From positions 23,322 to 87,321 of the forward strand of contig NZ_WQCG01000010.1 in NCBI RefSeq assembly GCF_013032505.1: a stretch of 64,000 nucleotides of DNA, given 5' to 3'. Of this stretch, positions 54,201-63,440 are shown piece after piece; the stretch's first letter is position 1, and each line of letters opens with the position of its first letter. The notes beneath the pieces are model-generated. The model made no database searches. It was not told the DNA's origin and was given only the letters and a program-made list of their open reading frames with translations. The translations under genes and the position numbers were made by a program. Source of the DNA: Ruegeria atlantica. Its GTDB lineage: Bacteria > Pseudomonadota > Alphaproteobacteria > Rhodobacterales > Rhodobacteraceae.

Positions 54201-55010
54201 ATGCTCAATTTTGGTGTGATTGGTTTGGGAGATGTCTCTCGAACAATCCTGCAACTGGCGAATGACGAAACCAATGAGAATATTTGTTGCTCCAGTGTCC
54301 TGGTCAGGAACCGACCGATAACTGAGAGTGAAAGAAATCTCGTGGGATCGCGACGCATAACAACCAGTATTACAGAATTTCTTGCACCGGAAATAAACGT
54401 GGTTTTGGATTGTGCTGGCCATGAAGCGCTGGCTCAATATGGAGAAACCATTCTGGCCAGCGGATGCAGCCTGATCACCGCCTCCACCGGCGCATTTGCC
54501 GATAAGGACCTTTTTGACCGGATTTCAGCCGCGGCCATGGCTTCCGGCCAACGCGTGATTATTCCAGCGGGCGCCATTGCAGGAATTGACGGACTGGCGG
54601 CCGCACGACATGCCGGATTGACCAAGGTCGACTACCTGGGCTGCAAACCAGCGATCGCCTGGAACGGCACACGCGCTGAAGAACTGGTTGACCTGGAAAA
54701 CCTGGAGTCACCGACCACATTCTATCGTGGCACTGCACGTGAAGCTGCTGCGGATTTCCCCAAGAATGCCAATGTCTGCGCAACAGTTGCCCTGGCTGGT
54801 GTTGGGTTTGACAACACCACCGTAAGCCTGGTGGCAGACCCGTTTGCAACAAAGAACCGGCATCAACTCATTTTCGAAGGAACTTTTGGTCGCATTGCCA
54901 TTGAAATCGTAGGCAACCCCTCCTCAACCAACCCAAAAACATCGATGCTTACAGCCTTGAGCATTTGGCAGGCGTTGAAAAATGAACCACACGGTATCGT
55001 CGTGATATAG
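54201..55010 (+). CDS. L-aspartate dehydrogenase-like protein
   Basis: 269 aa from ATG 54201. An N-terminal Rossmann fold (GVIGLGDVSRTI) is followed by the DUF108/aspartate dehydrogenase catalytic domain with PAGAIAGIDGLAAAR, FPKNANVCATVALAG and N-P-S-S-T-N-P-K-T-S. Such enzymes deaminate aspartate to oxaloacetate with NAD(P), or work in NAD synthesis (NadX). It is divergent from the TRAP operon under a shared operator pair, which favours a catabolic role with an amino-acid-like intermediate. Confidence 0.85.
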   Translation: MLNFGVIGLGDVSRTILQLANDETNENICCSSVLVRNRPITESERNLVGSRRITTSITEFLAPEINVVLDCAGHEALAQYGETILASGCSLITASTGAFADKDLFDRISAAAMASGQRVIIPAGAIAGIDGLAAARHAGLTKVDYLGCKPAIAWNGTRAEELVDLENLESPTTFYRGTAREAAADFPKNANVCATVALAGVGFDNTTVSLVADPFATKNRHQLIFEGTFGRIAIEIVGNPSSTNPKTSMLTALSIWQALKNEPHGIVVI

Positions 55011-55451
55011 ATCCCCCGGGAAAATTTGGACGCCGACAGTTCGATGCATTTCGACGACGATGCGACCGGGACAGAAGATTTCGACTGCGGCATCCGATGG
55101 GTTTTCCCGAAATGCATCGCGGACATCACAGGTCAACATCATCCCGCACCTGGTGGCACGAGATATCCGAAGCTCCAAAAGCCCTTCAAGTTCTCGCGTC
55201 AACAAAAAACCGGGACCCATGCTCCACGAGCAAAGGCCCGGCGATGCCGCTCGAAAACACCTCCCGCGGCCGCATCGGTCTCCGAGCTTTCGGATCGACC
55301 GCGGCATCAAAAGACGCCGCCTTCGACAGGCCTGACCTGCAATGGGTCTGCCCTTCACTCTGGTCGGGAGGCGACGCTCAGCGATGGCTCCAACTTGCGC
55401 CCGCAATTGGGACGCCAAACACCAAATACCCTTGCTTGCTAACCTTCAATA
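55011..55451. other. Intergenic, no certain gene
   Basis: About 440 bases between two converging genes. Overlapping frames on both strands are open, but none has a ribosome site or recognisable motif. Confidence 0.4.
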
Positions 55452-56108
55452 TCAGCTTGCCAGTGAGCTCTTACTTGTGCAGAAGCGCAATATCATCTCG
55501 AGCACATGCGCCTTTCGTGCTCTTAGATTCTCGTCGGACATCAGATCTCGCTTTACGATGATTTCCAATGTCGCATGGTTGGAGACATAATGGTAAACAA
55601 GCGAAGCCATTGAGATATAAAGATTTGTGGGATCGATTCCGGGCCGGAAGCACCCGGCCTTCACACCGTCTTCCAATACCGTTGAAAGAGCCGCAAATAA
55701 CGGATCGTACATCTCATTGATCAGGTCACTCTGCTTGGCATGCACACCGTTCAACAGATTCTCGCTGTTCAGCAACCGGATCAAGTGAGGCATCTCAACA
55801 AATGCATCAAAAGTAGCGCTGCCCAATTCATGGAGGGCATCCTCGGGCGACAACCCGCCCAACTTGACCGCACGCTGCCGCGCTCTCAGCCCTCCATAGG
55901 CATTTTCCAGAACTGCGGTAAACAGAGCCTCTTTGTTCCCAAAATAATGGTACAGCATATTCTTGTTGGCACCCGATCTGCTCGCGATCAGGTCCACGCG
56001 CGCGCCCGCGAATCCCTTTTCCGAAAACTCGATTGTCGCAGCCTCCAGAATGTTCTTTCGAGTTACTTCTGCGTCTCTCTTTGCAACAGCGGTTTTTGGA
56101 ACGGGCAT
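55452..56108 (-). CDS. TetR/AcrR-family regulator of the catabolic cluster
   Basis: 218 aa from ATG 56108. The TetR helix-turn-helix occupies ~18-60 (ILEAATIEFSEKGFAGARVDLIASRSGANKNMLYHYFGNKEALF), and a TetR_C-type ligand domain like RutR/NicS relatives follows. The palindrome at 56146-56159 sits just before its start, and matching palindromes precede the TRAP, dehydrogenase and hydroxylase transcripts. It is the obvious candidate for binding them; ligand unknown. Confidence 0.9.
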   Translation of the reverse strand: MPVPKTAVAKRDAEVTRKNILEAATIEFSEKGFAGARVDLIASRSGANKNMLYHYFGNKEALFTAVLENAYGGLRARQRAVKLGGLSPEDALHELGSATFDAFVEMPHLIRLLNSENLLNGVHAKQSDLINEMYDPLFAALSTVLEDGVKAGCFRPGIDPTNLYISMASLVYHYVSNHATLEIIVKRDLMSDENLRARKAHVLEMILRFCTSKSSLAS

Positions 56109-56145
56109 GTATGACAACCTATTTTCTATTCAGAACAATTGCATT

Positions 56146-56159
56146 TCTAACCAGTTAGT
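56146..56159. promoter_or_regulatory. TetR-type operator before its own regulator gene
   Basis: TCTAACCAGTTAGT, core CTAACCAGTTAG, lies 37 bases upstream of the regulator start. It matches the other four sites and indicates autoregulation. Confidence 0.7.
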
Positions 56160-56189
56160 TGGATTGGTTCAATGGAATGCTTTTTGCAC

Positions 56190-56590
56190 GGCAACCTGCC
56201 GCCGAACAACCGGCTCAATCATGTCGGTGTGCGCATACCGGACGTCAAATCGCATTGCATCCGCGTAACTCCTTGTTTGTGAAGGGCCTTCACCTGACAT
56301 GACCTGGAAATCAAGAAGGCACAAAGTCGCCATTCCGATGACCACACAGGAAACCACCCGGGTGGCCGACACATTCCCGTTTGCAGAGTTTTCAGAAAAT
56401 ACAGCGGCCAATGCCTTCATGTTCAAGATACACGTTCAGATCACCACCGAAAACAAATCAAACTTCCTCAACCTCATATACCAAATTGCCCACCCCCGGC
56501 GGATCGTTGCGCTTTCCGGACAGGACTGCCAAGGCGAACATGGAATTATCCGTGCCCGAACCTGATCTCACGCGTCAGGGTTTCAAACAC
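56190..56590 (-). pseudogene. Decayed copy of the cluster cupin gene
   Basis: Minus-strand reading gives FQVMSGEGPSQTRSYAD near the 3' end, against FQVMLGKGRPQTMGYAD in the intact cupin (42026-42562). Further upstream, pieces such as YEVEEV, GDLNVYLEHEGIGR and CVGHP match its barrel, but with stops and frame changes. It is a degenerate paralogue at the opposite edge of the cluster. Confidence 0.7.
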
Positions 56591-56612
56591 AGGCGAGATA
56601 ATCCCGGCGTGC

Positions 56613-56771
56613 CTACCTGCCCGTATTGTCAAGAAGGGATCTATAGTCCTCTTTGTCCGGTATCTTCTTGGGTTTCTTATTCCAAGACACGAAGTTCAAC
56701 ACCCGATCTGCCATCAAACCCAAAACAACTACCGCCAAGAAAGCGATAATACCTACAAGTAGAGCCTTCAT
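56613..56771 (-). CDS. Small single-pass membrane protein
   Basis: 52 aa, ATG 56771. Residues 3-22 (ALLVGIIAFLAVVVLGLMAD) form one membrane helix; the tail is basic then acidic. The ribosome site is weak. No family recognised. Confidence 0.4.
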   Translation of the reverse strand: MKALLVGIIAFLAVVVLGLMADRVLNFVSWNKKPKKIPDKEDYRSLLDNTGR

Positions 56772-57078
56772 AGGAACCATCCGTCAGAATTGTTAGCGAC
56801 GCTAAGTTACCTAGCGTAAGACAAATTTTCAAGCTTAAAGTGATTTATTCTCTATCTTTACAACCTTAAGGCGATTGCTTGCTTTTTTGAATACGATAGT
56901 CTGAACTCCACCGAAGAGGCCCCGAAACCTTTCGACCCCAGGATGCAAGTCAAAGACGAGAAACGCTTCGACCTTGCGCTCAAAACGCTGCATGAACAGG
57001 GTGATCCTGACCCCTGAATCCGGTCCGAGCTGAGGGCGCGTTTCTGGGTACATTTCCGGCAAAAGAAGGCGTGGACCG

Positions 57079-57200
57079 ATGCTGAAGAAACAATTCAGCA
57101 ATGCGCAGATTGCCTTTGCACTGAGGCAGGCAGAAGCCGGAGCGACCGTTTGCGCCGGAATGGGCGTGGCGGCAATCCGCACGCTGAAGCGGCTCGGGGC
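57079..57200 (+). pseudogene. IS3-family OrfA transposase fragment
   Basis: The frame MLKKQFSNAQIAFALRQAEAG matches the N-terminus of IS3/IS407-type OrfA (RFxxxQIxxxLRQxEAG), and decayed helix-turn-helix coding follows (VCAGMGVAAIRTLKRLG). No OrfB or terminal repeats are present. The stretch 56772-57078 beside it holds no gene. Confidence 0.55.
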
Positions 57201-57348
57201 GCGGAAGACTTGCCGTGCGCATCGCAAACCCCTTGCCGCTCACGCTTGCCGGTCAGCTTGGAATTGGGGCCTTGAGGATGCGCTGAAAACGCGATCCACC
57301 GTTACGGTTTAACTTTCCGGTGCGGCGGATTTAGCCTATCAAGCTGAC

Positions 57349-58026
57349 ATGAAAATACTTCTGGTGGAAGATGATGCAAAATCGGCCAAGTATATTCGCA
57401 AGGGGCTGATTGAAAACGGTTATACCGTAGATTGGGTTGAAGACGGGCGCGAAGCTTTAACCTACTGCTTGTACAACAAAGCTGATATTGCCATCGTGGA
57501 CAGAATGCTTCCCGGCATGGATGGCCTGTCAGTGGTCAAGGCACTTCGTGCGGCTGACCGCGAATTGCCGATAATCTTCCTGACCGCCCTTTCCGATGTC
57601 AATGATCGCGTCGAAGGATTGATGGTCGGCGGTGACGACTACATGGTCAAACCGTTTCACTTTTCTGAATTGCTCGCCCGGATCACGGTTCTTTCTCGAC
57701 GTCCCAAGCAGGCCACACAGGAAACGGTCATTCAGGTGCATGACCTACAGCTCGATCTTCTTTCGCGCACCGCGAAAAGACAGGGCCAGAGAATTGAATT
57801 GCTCAACAAAGAGTTCGCACTGCTGCATTTTCTGATGGACAACCCCGACCGGGTCATTAGCCGCACGATGATCCTGGAGAAAGTCTGGGACTTCGCCTTC
57901 GATCCTGGATCTACAATCGTCGAAACCCATATCAGCAAATTGCGTCAGAAGGTCGATAAGCCATTTGATACCGCTCTGATCCACACAATCCGCAATATGG
58001 GATACACGATCCGTGCCCCCCGGTGA
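57349..58026 (+). CDS. OmpR/PhoB-family response regulator
   Basis: 225 aa. The receiver domain has acidic pocket E7/D8/D9, phospho-acceptor D51 in IVDRMLPGMDG, T79 and K101 in VKPF. The C-terminal winged helix spans ~125-222 with the recognition-helix region TIVETHISKLRQKV and NMGYTIR. It most resembles QseB/TctD/CusR-type regulators. It overlaps the kinase gene by 14 bases, forming a standard two-component operon. Confidence 0.93.
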   Translation: MKILLVEDDAKSAKYIRKGLIENGYTVDWVEDGREALTYCLYNKADIAIVDRMLPGMDGLSVVKALRAADRELPIIFLTALSDVNDRVEGLMVGGDDYMVKPFHFSELLARITVLSRRPKQATQETVIQVHDLQLDLLSRTAKRQGQRIELLNKEFALLHFLMDNPDRVISRTMILEKVWDFAFDPGSTIVETHISKLRQKVDKPFDTALIHTIRNMGYTIRAPR

Positions 58027-59374
58027 GATTTTTCGCGGGCTGCCATTCAAGCTTGCATTGCGGGCTTTGGCCTGTTTTGCGGCGATGTTTGCACTGAGCG
58101 GGTGGGTATTGGTTCAGCTGCTTGAAAACACGCTGGTCAATGAAATTCACGGCCAGAACGAAGGCGAAAGCCTGCTTTTGGGGGACATTTACCAGACCGA
58201 TGGCCGAGCCGGGCTGGTCGCCACGCTTCAGCAAATGCAGCGGGTCTCGGAACCTTCAAGGCGCGTGACATCACTGTTGGATGTGAATGGTATTACACTA
58301 ACGGGACCGATTTCGATTGCGCCCGACTTCGTGGGTGTTGCCGAACAGGACCTGAGCACGCTGACCGGAGGGCGTGTCGCAGGCAGACATATTCTGAATG
58401 TGCGCAAGCTGGACGGCATGACTTTGATAATCGGGCGCAGAGATGATCCGATCCGGTTGGCCGTAAAACGCGTTACCTGCGGCCTGGTGTTGTTTGCGAT
58501 GGTCAATGGGATTGCCATCCTGGCGCTTGGTTTCTGGGCGAGCCGGGTGTCGATGCGCCGGTTGCATGAGATGGACGCCGTACTGGCTCAAGTGTCCGAC
58601 GGGGATCTCGGCGCTCGGCTTCCTGTTTACCAAAACAACGATCAGTTCGATCGCGTCGCGATCCGGGTCAACCAGAATCTGGAACGTCTGTCGCGACTGA
58701 TGACGGGTATGAAATCAAACGCTTCTGCCATCGCACATGATCTGAAAACACCCCTGTCCCGTCTCCAGATCGCACTACATGAGATCATGGAAAAGACCGC
58801 AATGGGCCAAGATCCAGGCAGCACGATCGATGCGGCGCTCTCTGAGGCGGAATCCCTGAACACGATATTTGATACCATGTTGCGTATCTCGATGATCGAG
58901 GCGGATCTTAGCAAAGATTGCATGAGACGCGTCGACCTGCAGAGCCTGGTCGAGCAGGTTGCGGATTTCATGCGCCCTGTGGCGGAAGAAAGAAACCAAT
59001 CCCTGGTCGCAGACGCCACACCCGTGACCGTCATGGCAGATGCCTCCATGCTGCAGCAATCCCTTGTCAACCTGGTCACGAACGCGTCAGCACATGCAGG
59101 TGTGGGGGCTAAAATCACAATCCGTGCAACGTCTGACGCCGATGGTCCGACCCTGTCTGTCCGGGATACCGGCCCTGGTATTCCAGCCGGAGACATCGAT
59201 CGCGTCCTGCAACCTTTCATACGCCTTGATGCGGCAAGGACCACTCCGGGGAGTGGTCTCGGGCTGGCACTGGTGAAAGCCGTGGCGGACCGCCACAATG
59301 TGATCCTGTCACTTGAGGATGCAAAACCCGGTTTGCGGGTTTGCATGCGATTTCCAAACTTCAAGAATCTTTAA
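58013..59374 (+). CDS. Sensor histidine kinase
   Basis: 453 aa, GTG start inside the regulator's last codons. Two membrane helices (about 13-36 and 155-176) flank a ~115-residue periplasmic sensor region. HAMP follows at ~178-230 and HisKA has H242 in AHDLKTPLSRL. The ATPase domain has the N box NLVTNASAHA, G1 DTGPGIP and G2 GSGLGL. The first Asn of the usual N-x-x-x-N box is kept. The signal is unknown; the downstream YfdX gene is a likely target. Confidence 0.92.
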   Translation: MPPGEIFRGLPFKLALRALACFAAMFALSGWVLVQLLENTLVNEIHGQNEGESLLLGDIYQTDGRAGLVATLQQMQRVSEPSRRVTSLLDVNGITLTGPISIAPDFVGVAEQDLSTLTGGRVAGRHILNVRKLDGMTLIIGRRDDPIRLAVKRVTCGLVLFAMVNGIAILALGFWASRVSMRRLHEMDAVLAQVSDGDLGARLPVYQNNDQFDRVAIRVNQNLERLSRLMTGMKSNASAIAHDLKTPLSRLQIALHEIMEKTAMGQDPGSTIDAALSEAESLNTIFDTMLRISMIEADLSKDCMRRVDLQSLVEQVADFMRPVAEERNQSLVADATPVTVMADASMLQQSLVNLVTNASAHAGVGAKITIRATSDADGPTLSVRDTGPGIPAGDIDRVLQPFIRLDAARTTPGSGLGLALVKAVADRHNVILSLEDAKPGLRVCMRFPNFKNL

Positions 59375-59456
59375 ACCTCGCCTCAAGCACAGGTAAAGCC
59401 AGTGCCTTACCTTGCCGTCACCCGCAGCCAGGACTGCGGGTGATCAGGAGAAAAAC

Positions 59457-60110
59457 ATGAAACCCAATCCCAATTTCGCCGCTGCCATCGTCACAGCAGC
59501 TGCCTTAACAACCGGTTTTGCTGAACCTGCCAGCGCTGCTGCGGAAACAAAAACTGGAGGCGAGCACACGGAACAAGCTTCCGGGCAATCCATTCGGGTT
59601 CCAGCCAATGGCAAGCATATTCTGGATGGTGTTCACGCTGCACGTCTGGCCTTGTTTGACGGGAATACAGACCTGGCCAGGGACATGATTTCCAATGCGC
59701 ATAACGAGATCAACGATCATGCTGCGGAATTTGCAATAAAACTGCCAGATACTGTCGGCTTTGCCATTCCAGTTGAAAGCGGTCTGCTTTTCAGGGACGG
59801 GTTTCAACCCACAGATCAACACGCGCCAACGATCAGTCAAGCGGGTGCGCTCATCCGAAACGGACAGGTCGACGAGGCCATCACCGTTATGGCCGACGCC
59901 GGAATTGAACTGGATATCAAGGTCGTGATGCTGCCGGTCGAACCAACCGCCACCCATCTGCAGCAAGCGCTGACCGACATAAAAGCAGGCCATATTCATA
60001 AGGCAAACATGACATTGAAAGCCGTCGAAACATCAATCGAAATTCAGGACTTCCAGCCCGGGGCATTGCCGAGCCAGGGCTATCCGCTGTCCGAAATCCT
60101 GCCAGGTTAG
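59457..60110 (+). CDS. YfdX-family periplasmic protein
   Basis: 217 aa from ATG 59457 after AGGAGAA. A signal peptide spans 1-27 (cleavage near ASAAAE). The mature all-helical part has the YfdX pattern: ANGKHILDGVHAARLALFDGN, A-x-x-x-I-x-x-A-x-x-E-I, and a second half-repeat (DIKAGHIHKANMTLKAVE). E. coli YfdX is an acid-response periplasmic protein of the EvgA regulon. It lies 82 bases after the kinase gene and is probably controlled by that two-component system. Confidence 0.85.
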   Translation: MKPNPNFAAAIVTAAALTTGFAEPASAAAETKTGGEHTEQASGQSIRVPANGKHILDGVHAARLALFDGNTDLARDMISNAHNEINDHAAEFAIKLPDTVGFAIPVESGLLFRDGFQPTDQHAPTISQAGALIRNGQVDEAITVMADAGIELDIKVVMLPVEPTATHLQQALTDIKAGHIHKANMTLKAVETSIEIQDFQPGALPSQGYPLSEILPG

Positions 60111-60247
60111 GTCGAACAAACATGGCGCTCGTCCAGCCTGACCTCACCGCGCCAATGCGGCGGGCACCATTGGCGGGGCGCCAAGATCACATGCTCTCCA
60201 ACAAAACCAGGCAATAGCAATTCTTGAGACGAAGAAAGGCGTTCACT

Positions 60248-61909
60248 ATGGAAAAAGAGAAATTGGATACGGTTCGTCACTGGGCCATCGATATGCACGT
60301 TCAGGAATACAAGGCCGGCATACTGAGCCGTCGTGAATTCCTGACCCGGACAACCAGCCTGGGCATCAGCGCTGTTGCAGCCTACGGATTGATTGGCTTG
60401 CCCGGACCCGCAGCCGCCGAAGGGACAAAGAAGGATGGCGGTGTTCTGCGCGTGCAGATGAACGTGCGCGCCCTGAAAGACCCGCGGACCTATGACTGGT
60501 CCGAAATGGGAAACGAAACCCGCGGAACGCTTGAATACCTGGTGCAATACAATCCGGACGGGTCGCTGACCCCGATGCTGCTGGACAGCTGGGAGGTCAA
60601 TGACGATGCCACCGAATACACCCTGCATGTCCGCAAGGGTGTAAAGTGGAACAACGGCGACGATTTTACAGCTGAAGACGTCGCCCGCAACATACGCGGC
60701 TGGACCGACAAGAACATCGAAACCAATTCAATGGCTGGCCGCTTTGCAATTCTGGTGGACCCGACGCTGAATAAGGCCCGCCCAGACATGGTCAAAGTGG
60801 TCGATGATCACACAGTCAAGCTGACACTTCCTGGCTCGGACATTTCACTGATTGCAGGCATGTCGGACTATCCCGCAGCAATCGTTCACGAATCCTTCGA
60901 CGAAAACAACGTCACAGATGCCATCGGCACCGGTCCTTATCTGATTAGTGAGTTCGAGGTGGGCGTCAAATGCACGCTGGTGCGCAACGATGCACATACC
61001 TGGTGGGGCAATGATGTTTTCGGCAAGCCCGCGTTGGAAAAAATTGAGTACATCGACTATGGGACCGATCCTGCCGCATGGCTGGCAGCGCTGGAATCCG
61101 GCGAAGTGGACATGCTCCACGAAGCCGTAGGCGAATTCATCGATGTGCTGGATGGTCTTGGGTACCAAAAATCGGAAGTGCTCACGATGAGCACCATTGT
61201 CATCCGCCCCAACCAGCAGGCCGAGGTCAATGGCATCAAACCATATGCGGACAAGCGTGTTCGCAAAGCAATCCAGATGGCCGTCAGTAACGCGGTTCTG
61301 CTGGAACTTGGATACGGGAACCGTGGCGAAACAGCGGAAAATCACCATGTCGGGCCACTGCATCCCGAATTCGCACCTTTGCCCCCCATGCCGTATGACC
61401 CGGAGGCCGCAAAAGCCTTAATGGATGAGGCCGGAATGGGCGATTTTGAACATGAGCTGTTCTCAATCGACGATGACTGGCGTCGAAACACAACCGATGC
61501 AGCGGCTGCGCAACTGCGGGATGCCGGCATCAAGGTCAAACGGACCGTATTGCCAGGCGCAACTTTCTGGAATGACTGGACGAAGTATCCATTCAGCTCA
61601 ACCAATTGGAACCACCGGCCCCTCGGCGTGCAGATTCATGCATTGGCATACAAGTCGGGCGAGGCGTGGAACGAGTTTGGCTGGGAAAGTGCCGAGTTCG
61701 ACAGGCTGCTGGCCGAAGCGCTGACAATTGCGGACGCCGACAAGCGCCGCGCTGTGGCAAAAAAGATGGAAGAGCTAATTCAGGAGGAAGGCGTCACCAT
61801 ACAGCCTTACTGGCGCTCACTCTTCCGTTTCATGGTCGAGGGTCTGGCCGAAACAGGTATGCACCCGGCTTTTGAACATCACCACTATAAATGGGGGTGG
61901 AAGGCCTGA
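60248..61909 (+). CDS. ABC transporter solute-binding protein, family 5 (peptide/nickel type), Tat-exported
   Basis: 553 aa from ATG 60248, with GAAAGG about 9 bases upstream. A twin-arginine signal SRREFL (27-32) is followed by a hydrophobic stretch to residue ~58. The SBP_bac_5 domain follows with TLHVRKGVKWNNGDDFTAEDV and R-x-A-I-Q-M-A-V. Such proteins deliver oligopeptides, nickel or glycosides to DppBCDF-like permeases. No permease or ATPase gene follows, so it is an orphan binding protein or its partners are elsewhere. Confidence 0.88.
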   Translation: MEKEKLDTVRHWAIDMHVQEYKAGILSRREFLTRTTSLGISAVAAYGLIGLPGPAAAEGTKKDGGVLRVQMNVRALKDPRTYDWSEMGNETRGTLEYLVQYNPDGSLTPMLLDSWEVNDDATEYTLHVRKGVKWNNGDDFTAEDVARNIRGWTDKNIETNSMAGRFAILVDPTLNKARPDMVKVVDDHTVKLTLPGSDISLIAGMSDYPAAIVHESFDENNVTDAIGTGPYLISEFEVGVKCTLVRNDAHTWWGNDVFGKPALEKIEYIDYGTDPAAWLAALESGEVDMLHEAVGEFIDVLDGLGYQKSEVLTMSTIVIRPNQQAEVNGIKPYADKRVRKAIQMAVSNAVLLELGYGNRGETAENHHVGPLHPEFAPLPPMPYDPEAAKALMDEAGMGDFEHELFSIDDDWRRNTTDAAAAQLRDAGIKVKRTVLPGATFWNDWTKYPFSSTNWNHRPLGVQIHALAYKSGEAWNEFGWESAEFDRLLAEALTIADADKRRAVAKKMEELIQEEGVTIQPYWRSLFRFMVEGLAETGMHPAFEHHHYKWGWKA

Positions 61910-62408
61910 TCTTGAAACTCTTGCAGGGGTGCTCAGCAAAAACAAAAGCCCCCTGCTTGCGCAATGCGCGCGATCAATACCGCGGGGCGTGAAATTTCTC
62001 AATCAGATCGCCTGAAACGGCGCGTTGAGCGGTTTCATATTGGTACAATACTCCTCGCGTAATGCCCCTCGCATCTGCAAATCTGTTGCGTGCGATCCCC
62101 GTCCAGTTCGGGGCGGCATGTATCCCGGACCTCCGCCAGCATCAAATTCACGTACACCACGAAGTCCCGGGTGTGCAGCACCACCTTAGCCAGGCAGATT
62201 GCGGCGCGTAAATCGTCTTTGATCACCACGACCGCCAGCGATCTCGCCTCGACATCACTCCAACCCTGCACAACCGCCGCAGCACCCTCGTCGCGCATCC
62301 GGCGCTCTTCAAAGGGTTGCGCGTTGATCTCAAAATCTATGAACACCGGATCAAATTTCAGAGTCTCTCCACGCGGCAGGACGTGACTTCTACGCCCTGG
62401 AAAAGGAG
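61910..62408. other. Intergenic with hairpin and uncertain minus-strand frame
   Basis: GCAGGGG (61923-61929) can pair with CCCCTGC (61950-61956) after the binding-protein gene, a weak terminator without a T-tract. A 103-codon minus frame (62035-62346) follows the truncated transporter gene and could be a remnant of foreign coding sequence, but I recognise no family in it. Confidence 0.35.
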
Positions 62409-63440
62409 CTAGACCCCTTTAGCCCCCACTCTCGCCAAAACCTGCTGATATTGCATCTTCGTCGTGCTTAGCCGCTGGAAGAATTGAACCAAAACGCGCC
62501 AAGGCTCATCGAGTTGTTGATAGGCCACAAGCGCAGCCGTGAGCGACCCAAGTGTAATATCACCCTTAATCACCAAGAGTCCGCCAACCAGATAAAACAG
62601 AAAAGGCGTCGCCTTCGCCAATAGATTGTTGATGAATTTCAGGAGATATTTTGCACGATACAGCAATATTCGGTTCTTCAAGATGTTCTTCGTATATATC
62701 CTGTAAGCAGTCTCTGCATCAGCGCCCAAATGCGCAGCGTTTCGAAATTCACCGCCGTCATGCATTTCGATCGCCGAGGCGAAATTTCGTACTATTTTTA
62801 TCCTCAGCTTTTTGATCTTGACGATGCGCTTTTGTAAAATGGGTACAACAATGGCCTGCGCCGGAATGATGGCAATTGCAGCCAACCCCAAAAGCGGACT
62901 TTGTTCGAACATGAAGAACACAATTGTTCCCATTGTGGAAACCTGAACCACTGGTATCGTCGAAAAGTCGCCTATGAAACCCCCGAAGGCTTCCATTTCC
63001 GGTATTACGATCTGTGATTTCTGGCTCACTGGAATGTCGCGATTGATTTCATCATGCAGATGTTTCAGCACCGCCATTCTAAGGTCCCGCAAACCTGTTT
63101 CTGAAATGTACCCCATCAGCGTGTTGAGTTTCAGCTTCAGGAAACCGGACGCAATGTTCAGAAGCAAAAACCCGACACAAAGCGAAATCAGAAACAAAAC
63201 CTGATCGAGTTCAATGCCGAAAACATTTTTTGGAAAACCGGTTCCTTGAATACCATCATCAACGATGATTTTGGGGATGTGGAGAATAAAATAGGTCAGA
63301 GGAACATTCAGAAGTGCCAACAGAATTGCCAGGGCTTGCAGCTTTGGTTTTGTGCCACACAAAAACCGATAGTAGTTTGGCTCTAACCGGGCCTGCCCGC
63401 TGAACGACCCATCCCTTATTCCAACCGCTTGCCATCGCAT
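62409..63440 (-). CDS. ABC exporter transmembrane domain lacking its ATPase domain
   Basis: 343 aa. It matches the membrane half of a type I ABC exporter: ILHIPKIIVDDGIQGTGFP near the N-terminus, six helices, and YQQLDEPWRVLVQFFQRLSTTKMQYQQVLARV at the usual linker to the nucleotide-binding domain. Translation stops right there, and the downstream DNA has no Walker A or signature motif. Full-length relatives are ~550-900 aa, so the gene is probably broken. The first ~20 residues are not family-like and the true start is uncertain. Confidence 0.7.
   Translation of the reverse strand: MRWQAVGIRDGSFSGQARLEPNYYRFLCGTKPKLQALAILLALLNVPLTYFILHIPKIIVDDGIQGTGFPKNVFGIELDQVLFLISLCVGFLLLNIASGFLKLKLNTLMGYISETGLRDLRMAVLKHLHDEINRDIPVSQKSQIVIPEMEAFGGFIGDFSTIPVVQVSTMGTIVFFMFEQSPLLGLAAIAIIPAQAIVVPILQKRIVKIKKLRIKIVRNFASAIEMHDGGEFRNAAHLGADAETAYRIYTKNILKNRILLYRAKYLLKFINNLLAKATPFLFYLVGGLLVIKGDITLGSLTAALVAYQQLDEPWRVLVQFFQRLSTTKMQYQQVLARVGAKGV

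Noticed and set aside
54924..55418. 164-codon minus frame between the dehydrogenase and tetR
   Set aside because: It overlaps the end of the aspartate dehydrogenase gene, has no ribosome site and competes with open frames on the other strand.
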